A stretch of 64,000 bases of DNA. Origin: Desulfosoma sp. GTDB taxonomy: Bacteria; Desulfobacterota; Syntrophobacteria; Syntrophobacterales; DSM-9756. Below are positions 1 to 8,927 of this stretch, piece after piece. The stretch spans positions 473,782 to 537,781 of the forward strand of contig JBBFKY010000001.1 of assembly GCA_037481875.1 (NCBI GenBank). The letters are read 5' to 3'. The stretch's first letter is position 1; the number at the start of each line of letters is the position of its first letter. Position numbers and translations under genes: made by a program. The notes beneath the pieces were generated by a model. The model was not told the DNA's origin. It saw only the letters and a program-made list of their open reading frames with translations, and ran no database searches.

Positions 1-1674
1 CCCCTGGGTTTCGACCCTTAGAACCAGCCGGCCCAGGCTTTCAGGCTGAAGTTCCAGAGTCAAAACACTCTTGCCGCTCCGGGAAAGGGCTGCCAGTTTA
101 CGGCCTAGTTCGTGAGGCCATTCGGGTTGGACAAGAGATAAAGTCGCTAGGTTTTCAGCGGCCTTGTTTTGGGCTGGGGAGGACGGCGAGATACTGGCCG
201 AAGCCGGTCCCCAAAAAGATTCTCGGGCTGAGGTGTTGACGAATCCATCTTGAGAAGGTGGCGGTTGATTGTTGAAAGATGAAGAATCGCCTGCCGAGGA
301 ATCCAGGGTGCTCGAATCCTTGCTCGTGACCGCAAGCTTTGCCTGTGAAAGATCCTTGGCGGTGTCTGTAAGCAGAGAGTCTGAAAAAAGGGATGGATTT
401 TCCATGGATTCACCCACGCTTTCCGAAGAAATCAGAGACCAGGCAGCCGGTTGGCTTCCCTGACGGTACGTGGGGTCGAAGGTCAATCCTGTGGGTTTTT
501 CGCTGAAATTTTGTCCATGAGCCTGAGAATCCCGGGAAGGAGAAAGGCTCGAGAACACCGAAGTATCTTCCATGAGTGAAGCTCCAGGTTCATGGAGACC
601 CTTCGGACCTGTTTGACCGATCTCGTTTGAAAAGCTGCCGGTCCAAGATTGCGAAACGTTTTGGTGGAAAGACGCAAGTTCGGTCTTTTGAGGAATCCCG
701 TTTGCCGAAGCCGAAGAAGGGAGCTGCAGAAGGTCTAGAGGGGGAGCGTCTTCGTTTGGAGCTTCAAGAGTCTCAGCTCTTTGGGCCTCAAGGATTGCGG
801 AGTTTTCGGAAGAGTTTGTCTCCCCGACAGGCGTTTCCTTCATTTCGTCTTTTTTCGAGGCAAGGGATGCCTTGGAATCAGGTTCTTGAGTTCCGCCTTG
901 GTTTTGGCTTCCTTGCCAAACGCTGAACGGCGAGTGCTCCCAAGGCCCTGTGAAATCCTCTTGAATCGCATCAAACATGCCTTCAGGGCCGAAGGTATCG
1001 GCAGGTGCTGTGGCATCAACGGTCTCGAAGGGGGTCGTGGCGGTTTTGTGAGACTCAAGAGAATCTGATGGAGCTTCCGCCACAGCCAGGAGATTCTTTA
1101 ATGTATTTATAAGCTGGTAGCGGTCATAAGATGAAGACCCTTCTCTTTCGTTCGGCTTGGATACGACCTGATCCTTTGTGTCGGACCAACGAATAGCTTT
1201 CAGAAGCTTTTGAAAGTCATCGAAAGAAAGCTGTTCCTGCCCGAAATCGGTCAAGGAATCTTCATGGCTGCGTTGCAACATGGCGACAAATTCTTCGAGG
1301 GATAGAGCTCCTTGATCGCCTGTGAGAGTCGCTGCTCTTTTGGTTTGATCCGCGCTTACGTGAAAGAGGGCAAGAATTTCCTGCACCAATAAAGGGTCCG
1401 CGATTTCCATGTGAGGCTTTTCACCGGTTTGGCCTCCGAGGACTTTCTGAGAACGATGCGGAAGTTCACGCTTCAAAATGGAAAGGTTTTGCGAAGTCCC
1501 GTAAACATTTCCGGCAGGCTGTTTGGTTTGTGAAAGTCCCCCGAGAAGAAGCCGGCTTTGTTGTTGCACTTCCGCAGCGAACAAGGAAGATTCCGTGGCG
1601 CGACTCAGCCTTTGTCTCTCCTTGCAAACAAAACGACTGACAAGTTCAGCGCGGCCGATGGAAAGTCCTTTCAT
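1..1674 (-). CDS. fliK: Flagellar hook-length control protein FliK (C-terminus cut by window edge)
   Basis: An open frame of 558 codons reaches the left edge without a stop, so the gene is 3'-truncated by the window. FliK is the secreted molecular ruler that measures the hook and switches the export gate to filament substrates. The first ~450 residues are a low-complexity Ser/Gln/Glu-rich region typical of FliK. The last visible ~40 residues begin the conserved C-terminal hook-control domain, with the motif LELQPESLGRLVLRVE (leucine, proline and LG pattern). The ATG at 1674 follows an AAGGGG ribosome site and lies about 50 bases downstream of a sigma-54 promoter. It follows the fliJ-motE end of the flagellar operon but is separated from it by a terminator. 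The call rests on the C-terminal motif and context; the N-terminal part is not conserved in the family. Confidence 0.88.
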   Translation of the reverse strand, partial: MKGLSIGRAELVSRFVCKERQRLSRATESSLFAAEVQQQSRLLLGGLSQTKQPAGNVYGTSQNLSILKRELPHRSQKVLGGQTGEKPHMEIADPLLVQEILALFHVSADQTKRAATLTGDQGALSLEEFVAMLQRSHEDSLTDFGQEQLSFDDFQKLLKAIRWSDTKDQVVSKPNEREGSSSYDRYQLINTLKNLLAVAEAPSDSLESHKTATTPFETVDATAPADTFGPEGMFDAIQEDFTGPWEHSPFSVWQGSQNQGGTQEPDSKASLASKKDEMKETPVGETNSSENSAILEAQRAETLEAPNEDAPPLDLLQLPSSASANGIPQKTELASFHQNVSQSWTGSFSNEIGQTGPKGLHEPGASLMEDTSVFSSLSPSRDSQAHGQNFSEKPTGLTFDPTYRQGSQPAAWSLISSESVGESMENPSLFSDSLLTDTAKDLSQAKLAVTSKDSSTLDSSAGDSSSFNNQPPPSQDGFVNTSARESFWGPASASISPSSPAQNKAAENLATLSLVQPEWPHELGRKLAALSRSGKSVLTLELQPESLGRLVLRVETQG

Positions 1675-1737
1675 GAAAACCCCTTTTTTTTGTGAACCAA
1701 AAGTGAGCGTTTTCGACTTGTACCGCAGCCCTCTTTG

Positions 1738-1754
1738 AGCAAGCCGAATGCCAG
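1738..1754 (-). promoter_or_regulatory. Sigma-54 promoter of fliK
   Basis: Read on the minus strand, the sequence is TGGCATTCGGCTTGCT. This matches the -24/-12 consensus TGGCAC-N5-TTGCW, with the correct 10 bases between the GG and GC doublets. The predicted start site near 1727 gives a leader of about 50 bases to the fliK ATG. A second such promoter lies before flgB, and a sigma-54 activator gene is in the same cluster. Confidence 0.75.
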
Positions 1755-1910
1755 CCCGAGTGAAACCATTAAACATAATGTTTTCAATGGCTTGGATATT
1801 TACGGGTGGTATTGAGCATGGAGGGAAGGAGGAAATTTTTTCACCATGTCCTGCAAGAGTTGCCAAGCGTGGTGTTCGAAGGGCAAGACGGCAGGGGGCA
1901 AAAGCCAAGT

Positions 1911-1942
1911 GGGGGAAAAAGCCCTCAACGTCCTGTGAGGGC
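1911..1942 (-). terminator. Intrinsic terminator after motE
   Basis: Plus-strand GCCCTCA (1921-1927) and TGAGGGC (1936-1942) form a perfect 7-bp stem with an 8-base loop. On the minus strand the stem is followed by TTTTT. The stem includes the motE stop codon and its last codons, so the terminator overlaps the gene end. It ends the flgB-motE operon and makes fliK a separate unit. Confidence 0.7.
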
Positions 1943-2632
1943 TCTGGAGAGTTTGGCGGCTTTTTTGGTTTCCATGGAAGCGAGAATTTTGGCCACCTGA
2001 TCCGGGCTCATGAGGCTGATGACCTTGACTGCCAGGGGTTCATCCAAGGTTTCCAGAAGTTGGCTCGCTTCCTTGGGCTTCATGTTCCCGTAGATTTTGG
2101 CCAGAGCTTGAACCTGAGCGTTTCGAGCCTGTTCGCGTTCTTCTCGAAACGCTTGAATTTCCTGTTGAGCCTGTTTGATTTTGTCTTGGATGGCGATGAG
2201 CTCTTTCAAGCGGTTTTCTATTTCCTGCTCCATTTCCCGAAGGCGGGCTTCCCTTTCTTTCAGTTCCATTTCCTTGGTTTCAAGGGCCTTTTTCTGTTCT
2301 CGAACGGCAGCCCATGTTTCTGGACTCACAAAAATTTCCTCGGAACCCCTGCGGGACGATTCCGCCGCGACGTCCCCAGTTCCGAAATCCTTTTTGTGAG
2401 GTGCCGCCTGAGCGGTCTCTTGAGCGTGGACTTCCGCCACGCTGATGGAAGACGAAGCTTTCGCGAAAACAAAAGGGCGATGAGGAAAAAGCCGAAGCGC
2501 TGTGACACCCAATTTTCCTACGGACAAGAGAACAACCAGGACCAGAAGCGCCGGAAGCCACGAACGTCTTGCACGAGCTTTTTCCGAAGAGGGTTCTTGG
2601 TTAGGACAAGCCTTCCCCGCAGGTGTCGACAT
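1925..2632 (-). CDS. motE: Flagellar motility protein MotE (MgtE N-domain-like chaperone)
   Basis: About 235 residues. A membrane segment near residues 23-45 (LPALLVLVVLLSVG region) is followed by a long Glu/Arg/Gln coiled coil. A C-terminal MgtE-N-like module carries the repeats MKPKEASQLLETLDEP, VKVISLMSPDQVAKIL and METKKAAKL. This is the architecture of MotE, which in other bacteria acts as a chaperone for the stator protein MotC/MotB. The ATG at 2632 overlaps the end of fliJ by about 30 bases. An upstream in-frame start at 2791 exists but would overlap fliJ by nearly 200 bases. It is the last gene of the flagellar operon. The name rests on domain order and position. Confidence 0.75.
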   Translation of the reverse strand: MSTPAGKACPNQEPSSEKARARRSWLPALLVLVVLLSVGKLGVTALRLFPHRPFVFAKASSSISVAEVHAQETAQAAPHKKDFGTGDVAAESSRRGSEEIFVSPETWAAVREQKKALETKEMELKEREARLREMEQEIENRLKELIAIQDKIKQAQQEIQAFREEREQARNAQVQALAKIYGNMKPKEASQLLETLDEPLAVKVISLMSPDQVAKILASMETKKAAKLSRALTGR

Positions 2633-3056
2633 CCGTTCGCGCGCCGAGTTCGTCAAGCTTCTTTTGTTCTCGCTTTTTTTGATCTTTTCGGAACTTTTCA
2701 TAATCGACCTCTTGAAGCCGTTCCAACTTCTTGACCTCTCGGTCCCTTTCCACAAGTCGCTTTTGCTTTTCCTGAACGAGTTGCCAGGCATGGTCCCTGG
2801 CTGTCTTAAGCTTTAGCAACCGGTGTTCCAAATCCAAGAGGTAGCGCTCATAAGCTAAATGTTCCCCCAAAGGCAGACCTTCTCGTGTACGTTGCTGCCA
2901 ACGGAGCCGACAACTTTCCAAGGTTTTTTCGGTGCTTGCCAGGATCTTTTCAACTTCGGCGGCCTGTTCCACCGCACGGGCCAAATCCACCTGGGCTTCT
3001 CGAAGCTGTTGCCGACGATGTTCCAGAAGCTTAGAGAATCGGTAAACGAAACCCAC
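2601..3056 (-). CDS. fliJ: Flagellar export protein FliJ
   Basis: 151 residues, almost entirely alpha-helical coiled coil rich in Glu, Arg, Gln and Lys, beginning MGFVYRFSKLLEHRRQQL. FliJ sits inside the FliI hexamer and links the export ATPase to the gate protein FlhA. Length and N-terminal pattern are standard. It lies 15 bases after fliI, and its 3' end overlaps motE. FliJ proteins are poorly conserved, so the identification leans on position directly after fliI. Confidence 0.85.
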   Translation of the reverse strand: MGFVYRFSKLLEHRRQQLREAQVDLARAVEQAAEVEKILASTEKTLESCRLRWQQRTREGLPLGEHLAYERYLLDLEHRLLKLKTARDHAWQLVQEKQKRLVERDREVKKLERLQEVDYEKFRKDQKKREQKKLDELGARTDVDTCGEGLS

Positions 3057-3071
3057 GAGTGCCCTTCCTCC

Positions 3072-4421
3072 TTAGGCTTCAAAAAGGTTACGCAGCGCCT
3101 GGTGAGCTTCTTCGGCGGTGCAGCGTTGAGTGACTGGTTGTCTGAGATAGTCGTTGAGTTTATCGATCATCTGAATGGCATAGTCCGTCGGTGGATGGCT
3201 TCCTCGCACATAAGCCCCGATTTGAATCATGTCTTCGCTTCGTTTATAATCCGCCAAAATCTCGATAAAACGCGTGGCCAAGGTTTTGATTTCGGCATCC
3301 AGAATGCGATCCGTCAAACGACTGACGCTTTTTAAGGGATTGATGGCCGGGTAATGGCGGCGATGCGCCAAATCTCTGTCCAGGACGATATGACCATCCA
3401 AAATGGAGCGAACCGTGTCGGCGATGGGATCATCCAGGTCGTCTCCTTCCACAAGCACGGTATAGATCCCGGTAATGGTGGCTTTTTCAAAACTTCCGGC
3501 CCGTTCCAGAAGTTGAGGCAAGAGCCCGAAAACACTTGGAGGGTAGCCTTTGGTGGCGGGGGGCTCCCCGGCGGCCAAGCCGATCTCCCTTGCCGCCATG
3601 GCGAACCGGGTCACGGAATCCATCATGAAAAGGACGTCCATTCCTTGGTCACGAAAAAATTCCGCAACAGCACAGGCTACGTAGGCGGCTCTAACCCTCA
3701 AAGTGGCTGGTTGGTCCGACGTGGCGACAACCACCACCGAACGAGATAACCCCTCTTCGCCCAGTTCGCTGTCCAGAAACTCGTTGACCTCACGGCCCCG
3801 TTCCCCGATGAGGGCGATCACATTGACGGGAGCCGAGGTGTAACGGGCCATCATGCCGAGCAAGGTGCTTTTCCCGACACCCGATCCGGCAAAAATTCCC
3901 ATGCGCTGTCCTTTACCGATGGGAAGAAGGCCGTTGATGGCGCGAATTCCCACATCCAGCTGTTGCGAGATGATGGGGCGCGTGAGGGGATTGGGCGTGC
4001 TGGGACGTAAAGGATAAAGCACGGTCTCCGCAATGGGACCGGCAGTGTCCAAAGGCTGTCCCATACCGTCAATGACTCGACCCAGCATCTGAAGGGAAAC
4101 TGGGCAGGAAGAAAATTTGGCTTCCACGGTGACCTTATCTCCGGGAGCCAGATTCCGCAGCGGGGATAAGGGACTCAGTTTCAGGCGTCGTCCCACAAAC
4201 CCCACGGTTTCGGCCATGACGGTTTCGCAACTCCCTTTAAGATGAATACGACAGATATCCCCCACCGTGGCCTCCAGCCCCACCACTTCGATAAGATTTC
4301 CCACTAAAGCGGACACCTTGCCGTAGGTTTTCCATCGGGGTGTTCGAGGCACTCGTGTGAGGACGCCTTTAAGGCTTAGAGGATCCATTTCTTTTTGGGG
4401 AGATGCCGCATCAGGAGTCAT
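3072..4421 (-). CDS. fliI: Flagellum-specific ATP synthase FliI (export ATPase)
   Basis: About 449 residues from the ATG at 4421. FliI is the hexameric cytoplasmic ATPase of the flagellar type III export apparatus and is related to F1 beta. Visible features are the Walker A loop GIFAGSGVGKSTLLGMMARY, Walker B VLFMMDSVTRFAMA, and the FliI/YscN signature PPSVFGLLPQLLERAG. The chosen ATG overlaps the fliH stop by 11 bases. An upstream ATG at 4472 has an AGGA site and would add 17 residues, so the start is not settled. Upstream is its regulator fliH, downstream fliJ, the usual order. Confidence 0.95.
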   Translation of the reverse strand: MTPDAASPQKEMDPLSLKGVLTRVPRTPRWKTYGKVSALVGNLIEVVGLEATVGDICRIHLKGSCETVMAETVGFVGRRLKLSPLSPLRNLAPGDKVTVEAKFSSCPVSLQMLGRVIDGMGQPLDTAGPIAETVLYPLRPSTPNPLTRPIISQQLDVGIRAINGLLPIGKGQRMGIFAGSGVGKSTLLGMMARYTSAPVNVIALIGERGREVNEFLDSELGEEGLSRSVVVVATSDQPATLRVRAAYVACAVAEFFRDQGMDVLFMMDSVTRFAMAAREIGLAAGEPPATKGYPPSVFGLLPQLLERAGSFEKATITGIYTVLVEGDDLDDPIADTVRSILDGHIVLDRDLAHRRHYPAINPLKSVSRLTDRILDAEIKTLATRFIEILADYKRSEDMIQIGAYVRGSHPPTDYAIQMIDKLNDYLRQPVTQRCTAEEAHQALRNLFEA

Positions 4422-5139
4422 GGGCGAAGAGGACCTCCCGAAGATTTTCCAGACGTGTTTCCACCAACGCATCTATTTCCTGGATGGCACTTTCCACACG
4501 GCAGCCGCCTCGACTCATGGTAGGATCCACCGTGACACGAATCGAGCCATGACCGTCGTAAGGTGTGGCAAGCCATCGTGCCAAAACTCCGTGCTTCTGT
4601 AAAAGATCGCGGTCCTTGGGATGGAGCACGATGGTGATAGTGTGGGATCGATCCATGTGTTCAAGAATGTGGTCCACCAGGTTTTCCACAACCAAAGGGT
4701 TGATGGAGACGGCGGCTGTTAAAAGATGCCGGCTGATGCTCAAGGCTGCTTCAAGCAACCAGGTGCGGTAATGACGCATGAGTTCCTTGGGTGTTTCTTC
4801 TAAGGAATCCGCGAGAATCTCCAATCGTTCCCGCACCTTTTGAATGCTGCTGGCCCCAAAAGCGTAGCCGTCCTTTTGGCCCTGTTCATAGCCCTTTTGG
4901 TAGGCTTCCCTTTCCAGTTCCTGTGCACGCCTTTCGGCTTCGAGCAGACGCTGCCGAATCAATGTTTCCAATTCACTCAAAGGGTCAGGGTCATCCGGTG
5001 CTTTTGGTGTTTCCGAAGGTAGAGAGGTTTCAAAAGGGATCGACGATGGGTCCCGAGAAAGCTTCGTATCGAGGGCTTCAAAGGCAAAACGGGACACGTG
5101 GGCAGAGCCGGTTCCCTTGAGCACTTTAAACGAGGGCAT
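4411..5139 (-). CDS. fliH: Flagellar assembly protein FliH
   Basis: 242 residues. FliH dimerises and binds FliI, anchoring the ATPase to the C-ring and restraining its activity. The central part carries the ERRAQELEREAYQKGYEQG region, a helix with the GxxxG-like spacing typical of FliH. The C-terminal half is the V-ATPase E-subunit-like domain, with a recognisable VRVTVDPTMSRGGCRVES segment. The start overlaps the fliG stop by 14 bases and the end overlaps fliI, consistent with translational coupling in the operon. Confidence 0.9.
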   Translation of the reverse strand: MPSFKVLKGTGSAHVSRFAFEALDTKLSRDPSSIPFETSLPSETPKAPDDPDPLSELETLIRQRLLEAERRAQELEREAYQKGYEQGQKDGYAFGASSIQKVRERLEILADSLEETPKELMRHYRTWLLEAALSISRHLLTAAVSINPLVVENLVDHILEHMDRSHTITIVLHPKDRDLLQKHGVLARWLATPYDGHGSIRVTVDPTMSRGGCRVESAIQEIDALVETRLENLREVLFAHDS

Positions 5140-6127
5140 CGCCGCCGTCTCCTCTGGCCAGAATCAGTCGACCTTCTTTTTCCAGTTTTCGAGCCACATT
5201 GAGGACATTGCGCTGTGCCGCTTCCACGTCGCTGAGCCGCACCGGGCCCATGACCTCCATGTCTTCCAGAAGCATTTGGGCGGCTCTTTGAGACAGATTC
5301 TTGAGGATTTTCTGTTTGACTTCTTCGGAGGCTGTCTTGAGGGCCAAGGTGAGGTCCTCGTTGGTGATTTCCTTGAGCAGTTCGCGGATTCCCTGATCGT
5401 TCACATTGACCAGATCATCAAAGACGAACATGAGGTTTCGAACGTTATCCGCAAGTTCCGCGTCGTAGTCTTCCAGAGCTTGAAGGATACTGTCACTGGT
5501 GCGACGATCGCAGCGGTTGAGCAATTCCGCCACCGTTTGCACACCACCCACGACCTTGTAACCCTCATCGGACATGGACAGAAGTTCCTTTTCCAGGACT
5601 TCGTCCACTTCGCGCAGTAAATCCGGAGGGACCGTCTCCAAAGTGGCAATGCGATTGGTGACTTCGAACTGAAGGTTTTCCGGCAAAAGTGAGAGAACCT
5701 CACTGGCCTTTTCATGTTCGAGGTGGACCAAGATAATGGCGATGGTTTGCGGATGTTCGCTCTTGATGAAGTTGGCGAGCACTCGTGCATCCACATCCTG
5801 TAGGTTCTTGAAGGGTATTTTCCGGTTTTCTTCTTCAATGCGACTCAAAACCGCTCCCGCTTCTTCCGGGGGCAGCACGGCAGGAAGGAGTTTTTTAAGG
5901 AGCACCGTACCGGGAATCTGAATGGCCGGTTCCTTTTCCATGTGCTGGAGGAATTCTTTGAGCAATTCATCGACGGTTTCCTTGGCCAGGTTTTCCATAC
6001 GGGCGATTTGGGAACCGAGCTTTTGAATTTCCTGAGCAGTGAGGTTTCTAAGGATTTGAGCGGATCCGGCTTCTCCCAAGGCAAGAAGGACTGCAGCCGC
6101 TTTCTGCACACCCGTTAGTTTAGCCAT
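5126..6127 (-). CDS. fliG: Flagellar motor switch protein FliG
   Basis: 333 residues, full length for FliG. It forms the C-ring torque-generating layer and contacts the stators. The N-terminal domain starts MAKLTGVQKAAAVLLALG. The middle domain holds the EHPQTIAIILVHL motif. The C-terminal domain contains DDLVNVNDQGIRELLKE and the MLLEDMEVMGPVRLSDVE segment, with the conserved charged residues of the torque helix. It lies between fliF (3-base gap) and fliH (overlap). Confidence 0.97.
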   Translation of the reverse strand: MAKLTGVQKAAAVLLALGEAGSAQILRNLTAQEIQKLGSQIARMENLAKETVDELLKEFLQHMEKEPAIQIPGTVLLKKLLPAVLPPEEAGAVLSRIEEENRKIPFKNLQDVDARVLANFIKSEHPQTIAIILVHLEHEKASEVLSLLPENLQFEVTNRIATLETVPPDLLREVDEVLEKELLSMSDEGYKVVGGVQTVAELLNRCDRRTSDSILQALEDYDAELADNVRNLMFVFDDLVNVNDQGIRELLKEITNEDLTLALKTASEEVKQKILKNLSQRAAQMLLEDMEVMGPVRLSDVEAAQRNVLNVARKLEKEGRLILARGDGGDALV

Positions 6128-6130
6128 GAT

Positions 6131-7711
6131 CTATGCCTCCTCACGCATCCACGCTCGAATAACCTGAGCTGCCTGCACAGGGTTTTCCTGAACCAGGCTG
6201 ATCACCTGATCGCGTAGAGAAAGTGCTTGAGGGCCTTCAAGGAGTTCTTCTGCTGCTCCTTCAGGGAGGGCGGCGGGCAGTTGGGCCGCCGTGCTCTGTT
6301 CCCCCATCTTTTGAAAGCGTTTCATAAAGGGGCGAACCACGAAGACGAAAACCAGGACGGTCAGCAGCACGTTGAAGAGAAGCTGTTGATGCTTTTTCAG
6401 TAATGCCAGATACTTGTTTTCCACGGGAAGCTGAGCGACCTCCGACGGGTCTGCGGCAAAAGCCACATTAGAGACCGTTACCTGGTCTCCGCGAGCTTCA
6501 TCAAAGCCCACAGCCTTTTTGACCAATTCTTCCAAGCTTTTCATTTCTTGAGGGGTTCGGCCTATAAAGACCTTTTCTGAAACACCATTCTGTCCCGGTT
6601 GCATTTGATAAGGTCCGTCGACGATCACAGCCACCGAAAGTCTTTTAAGGGTTCCAGGGGCTCGAAGAATCTGACGGCTGACGCGATTGATCTCATAATT
6701 GACGGTTTCTTTTTGACGATTAAAACTTTTTTGTTGCTTGGCTTCCTCTTCCAGCACCTTGCCTTCGATGTTAATGGGAGCGTCAGGATTGCCTCGCGCT
6801 TGCGGTGCAACACCTTGAGAATTTTCCAGAGTTCTTTGTTGACTTCGGACCACGGCACTGTCCGGATCATAGATGTCTTCGGCAACTTGAATACGACTGA
6901 AATCCAGTTCTACGGAAACCTGGGCCGTTACCTTGTCCGCGCCGACGACTCGGGCCAGCATTCCCTCCACTTTGGACCTCAAGTCGTCTTCAAGGCGATT
7001 CTTGATTTCCAGGTGCACGGGGTTCATCTGTTGATCGTCCCCAGAACCCTCTTTGCGAAAGAACACCTTTCCATCCGTGCTCATGATGGTGACGTTTTCC
7101 GGATCCAATCCCTTGACGGCGGTGGAAACCAGATGGGCGACGGCATGCAACTGTTTGGTGCCCAATTTGCTCCCGGGCTTAAGCTTCAAAAACACGGAGG
7201 CTCGAGGTGGTTTTTGATCTTCCTTGAAGAGGGCTTCTTCGGGCAAGGTCAGGTGTACTCGGCATTCCTGGACCTCTTCCATTTGCGCGATGGTACGCCC
7301 CAGCTCTCCTTGCAGCGCTCTTTGATAGTTGATCTGCTGCACGAATTCGGTGCTTCCAAGACGTTGCTGGTCGAAAATCTCAAAGCCCATTCCGGAACCT
7401 TTGGGCAGCCCTTCCGAAGCCAAGAGCAGGCGGGTTTCATAGAGCTTCTCCTTGGGGACCGAGACGGCGTGGGATCCCGTGAGCTGGTACGGGATTTTCT
7501 TTTCTTTGAGCACATTGACGACGGAGGCCAAGTCTGTTTCTGACAAGTCGGACAACAAGGGCGCATAGTCCACGCGATTGATAGAATAGAACAAGTAAAA
7601 GAGGCTCGCTCCAAGGAGCACCATAGAGCCGATGGAAAGAATTTTCTGAGGCAAAGAAAGGCTCGCGAAGCTTTCTCGAGCCTTGGTGAAAAGGAGCCGA
7701 AATTTGTCCAT
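6131..7711 (-). CDS. fliF: Flagellar MS-ring protein FliF
   Basis: 526 residues. FliF builds the membrane MS ring on which the motor assembles. A first transmembrane segment lies near residues 26-48 (ILSIGSMVLLGASLFYLFYS). It is followed by the YscJ-like ring-building motifs, for example VNVLKEKKIPYQL and INYQRALQGELGRTI. A second transmembrane segment near residues 438-457 (LLFNVLLTVLVFVFVVRPF) precedes the C-terminal FliG-binding helix. Length and order are normal for the family. Confidence 0.96.
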   Translation of the reverse strand: MDKFRLLFTKARESFASLSLPQKILSIGSMVLLGASLFYLFYSINRVDYAPLLSDLSETDLASVVNVLKEKKIPYQLTGSHAVSVPKEKLYETRLLLASEGLPKGSGMGFEIFDQQRLGSTEFVQQINYQRALQGELGRTIAQMEEVQECRVHLTLPEEALFKEDQKPPRASVFLKLKPGSKLGTKQLHAVAHLVSTAVKGLDPENVTIMSTDGKVFFRKEGSGDDQQMNPVHLEIKNRLEDDLRSKVEGMLARVVGADKVTAQVSVELDFSRIQVAEDIYDPDSAVVRSQQRTLENSQGVAPQARGNPDAPINIEGKVLEEEAKQQKSFNRQKETVNYEINRVSRQILRAPGTLKRLSVAVIVDGPYQMQPGQNGVSEKVFIGRTPQEMKSLEELVKKAVGFDEARGDQVTVSNVAFAADPSEVAQLPVENKYLALLKKHQQLLFNVLLTVLVFVFVVRPFMKRFQKMGEQSTAAQLPAALPEGAAEELLEGPQALSLRDQVISLVQENPVQAAQVIRAWMREEA

Positions 7712-7737
7712 GGATCAGAAGCCTCCTTTTCCCGGGG

Positions 7738-8034
7738 CTAAAACTGCATGCGCATGATTTCCTGATACGCTTCCAGGGCCTTGTCTCGAAACCGCACCAG
7801 CATTTTGAGACCGATTTCGGCTTCTTGAAGAGCGATCATGGTTTCATGAATGTTTTCCGCACCTCGCAGCGCGCCGTTTTTCATGGCTTCTTCAGCCTGG
7901 TTTTGAAGAGTGTTCACCTGTCCCACAGCGGTCTTGAGTTCTTCGGCAAAGGAAGATTCTTGTGCCGAAGACTTTTTGACGAGCTGGAACTCATCGGGCG
8001 TGCTGACCGGCTTCCAGGTCTGTTCGATACGCAT
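7738..8034 (-). CDS. fliE: Flagellar hook-basal body complex protein FliE
   Basis: 98 residues. FliE is a small periplasmic export substrate joining the MS ring to the proximal rod. The C-terminal half has the family pattern MIALQEAEIGLKMLVRFRDK followed by AYQEIMRMQF. It sits between flgC and fliF, the usual place. Confidence 0.93.
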   Translation of the reverse strand: MRIEQTWKPVSTPDEFQLVKKSSAQESSFAEELKTAVGQVNTLQNQAEEAMKNGALRGAENIHETMIALQEAEIGLKMLVRFRDKALEAYQEIMRMQF

Positions 8035-8057
8035 GAATCCCGTCTCCTAGGGGCTCT

Positions 8058-8495
8058 TTAACGGCCCAGTTCCAGGGCGCGCAGAGCCAAGGTCTTGGCC
8101 GTGTTTAAGGCGGCCAGATTAGCTTCATAAGAACGAGCCGCATTAAGCATGTTGGCCATATCTTCCACAGGATTGACATTTGGCAGTCGTACCATTCCGT
8201 TGGCGTCCGCATCCGGATGGTTCGGATCATAGACTGTCCTGAAGTCCCGTCCATCCGGAACCACAGCCGACACTTCCACCCGTTCCAATTCCCCTTCCAT
8301 AGCTTCGCGAAGCATGGCATCAAAACTATCGTCCTGCGGGACACTTTCGTAGATAAGAGTTCTACGCCGGTACGGGGTTCCTTCAGAGGTCCGGGTTGTG
8401 TTGATATTGGCCAAGTTGGCCGAAAGAACATTGATCCAGGCGCGATGAGCGCGAAGCCCCGAAGCGCTGATTCTCATGGAGGTTTCAAAGTCCAT
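8058..8495 (-). CDS. flgC: Flagellar basal-body rod protein FlgC
   Basis: 145 residues. A proximal rod component. The N-terminal rod motif is seen as SASGLRAHRAWINVLSANLAN (residues ~11-31). The C-terminal NPVEDMANMLNAARSYEANL segment is characteristic of FlgC. Its start overlaps the flgB stop by one base, indicating coupling. Confidence 0.96.
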   Translation of the reverse strand: MDFETSMRISASGLRAHRAWINVLSANLANINTTRTSEGTPYRRRTLIYESVPQDDSFDAMLREAMEGELERVEVSAVVPDGRDFRTVYDPNHPDADANGMVRLPNVNPVEDMANMLNAARSYEANLAALNTAKTLALRALELGR

Positions 8496-8881
8496 CAGCG
8501 TCCTCCTTCAATCGCCGTGCGCAACAGGTTGAACTTCTTGTTGAGCATGGTCAGCATGAACTGGTACTCGACACTGTTGTGGGCCAAGAGCACCATTTCT
8601 GCGTCCAGGTCCACGGGCCCGGTTTCCACCAGTTCCGGAGTCTTCATGATCTCTTCCACAGAGGTGGGGTCCCTATGGCCCATAGAGGTTTTCACCAAGG
8701 AAAGCCCATCCTCCTCCATCGATTCCTTGAGAGCCTCCTCAAAGGAAAGGCGCTTGGCCACATAGCGCGGCGTGTTGATGTTGGCCAGATTGGCTGCCAC
8801 CACCTTTTGGGTGAGGGCGTTGAGGTTGAGCCGATCCCTCATGAGGTTTACCGTGCGGTCAATGGGATGCGTCTCCGCCAT
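8495..8881 (-). CDS. flgB: Flagellar basal-body rod protein FlgB
   Basis: About 128 residues from the ATG at 8881, chosen because AAGGAGG lies 5 bases upstream; an in-frame start at 8932 has no such site. It is a proximal rod protein with the motif NALTQKVVAANLANINTPRY near the N-terminus and MVLLAHNSVEYQFMLTMLNK in the C-terminal half. It is first in the flgBC-fliEFGHIJ-motE operon and is preceded by a sigma-54 promoter. Confidence 0.95.
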   Translation of the reverse strand: MAETHPIDRTVNLMRDRLNLNALTQKVVAANLANINTPRYVAKRLSFEEALKESMEEDGLSLVKTSMGHRDPTSVEEIMKTPELVETGPVDLDAEMVLLAHNSVEYQFMLTMLNKKFNLLRTAIEGGR

Positions 8882-8927
8882 GACTTCCTCCTTGTGTCTT
8901 TCCATGAAATCCACAATCCAAAATCCA

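Noticed and set aside
1842-1858. TGCAAGAGTTGCCA as a second sigma-54 promoter before fliK
   Set aside because: The distance between the GC and GG doublets is 8, not 10.
1748-2734. 328-codon frame on the plus strand
   Set aside because: Complement of motE and fliJ; Phe/Arg-rich composition typical of an antisense frame.
6599-7543. 314-codon plus-strand frame
   Set aside because: Antisense to fliF, which is certain.
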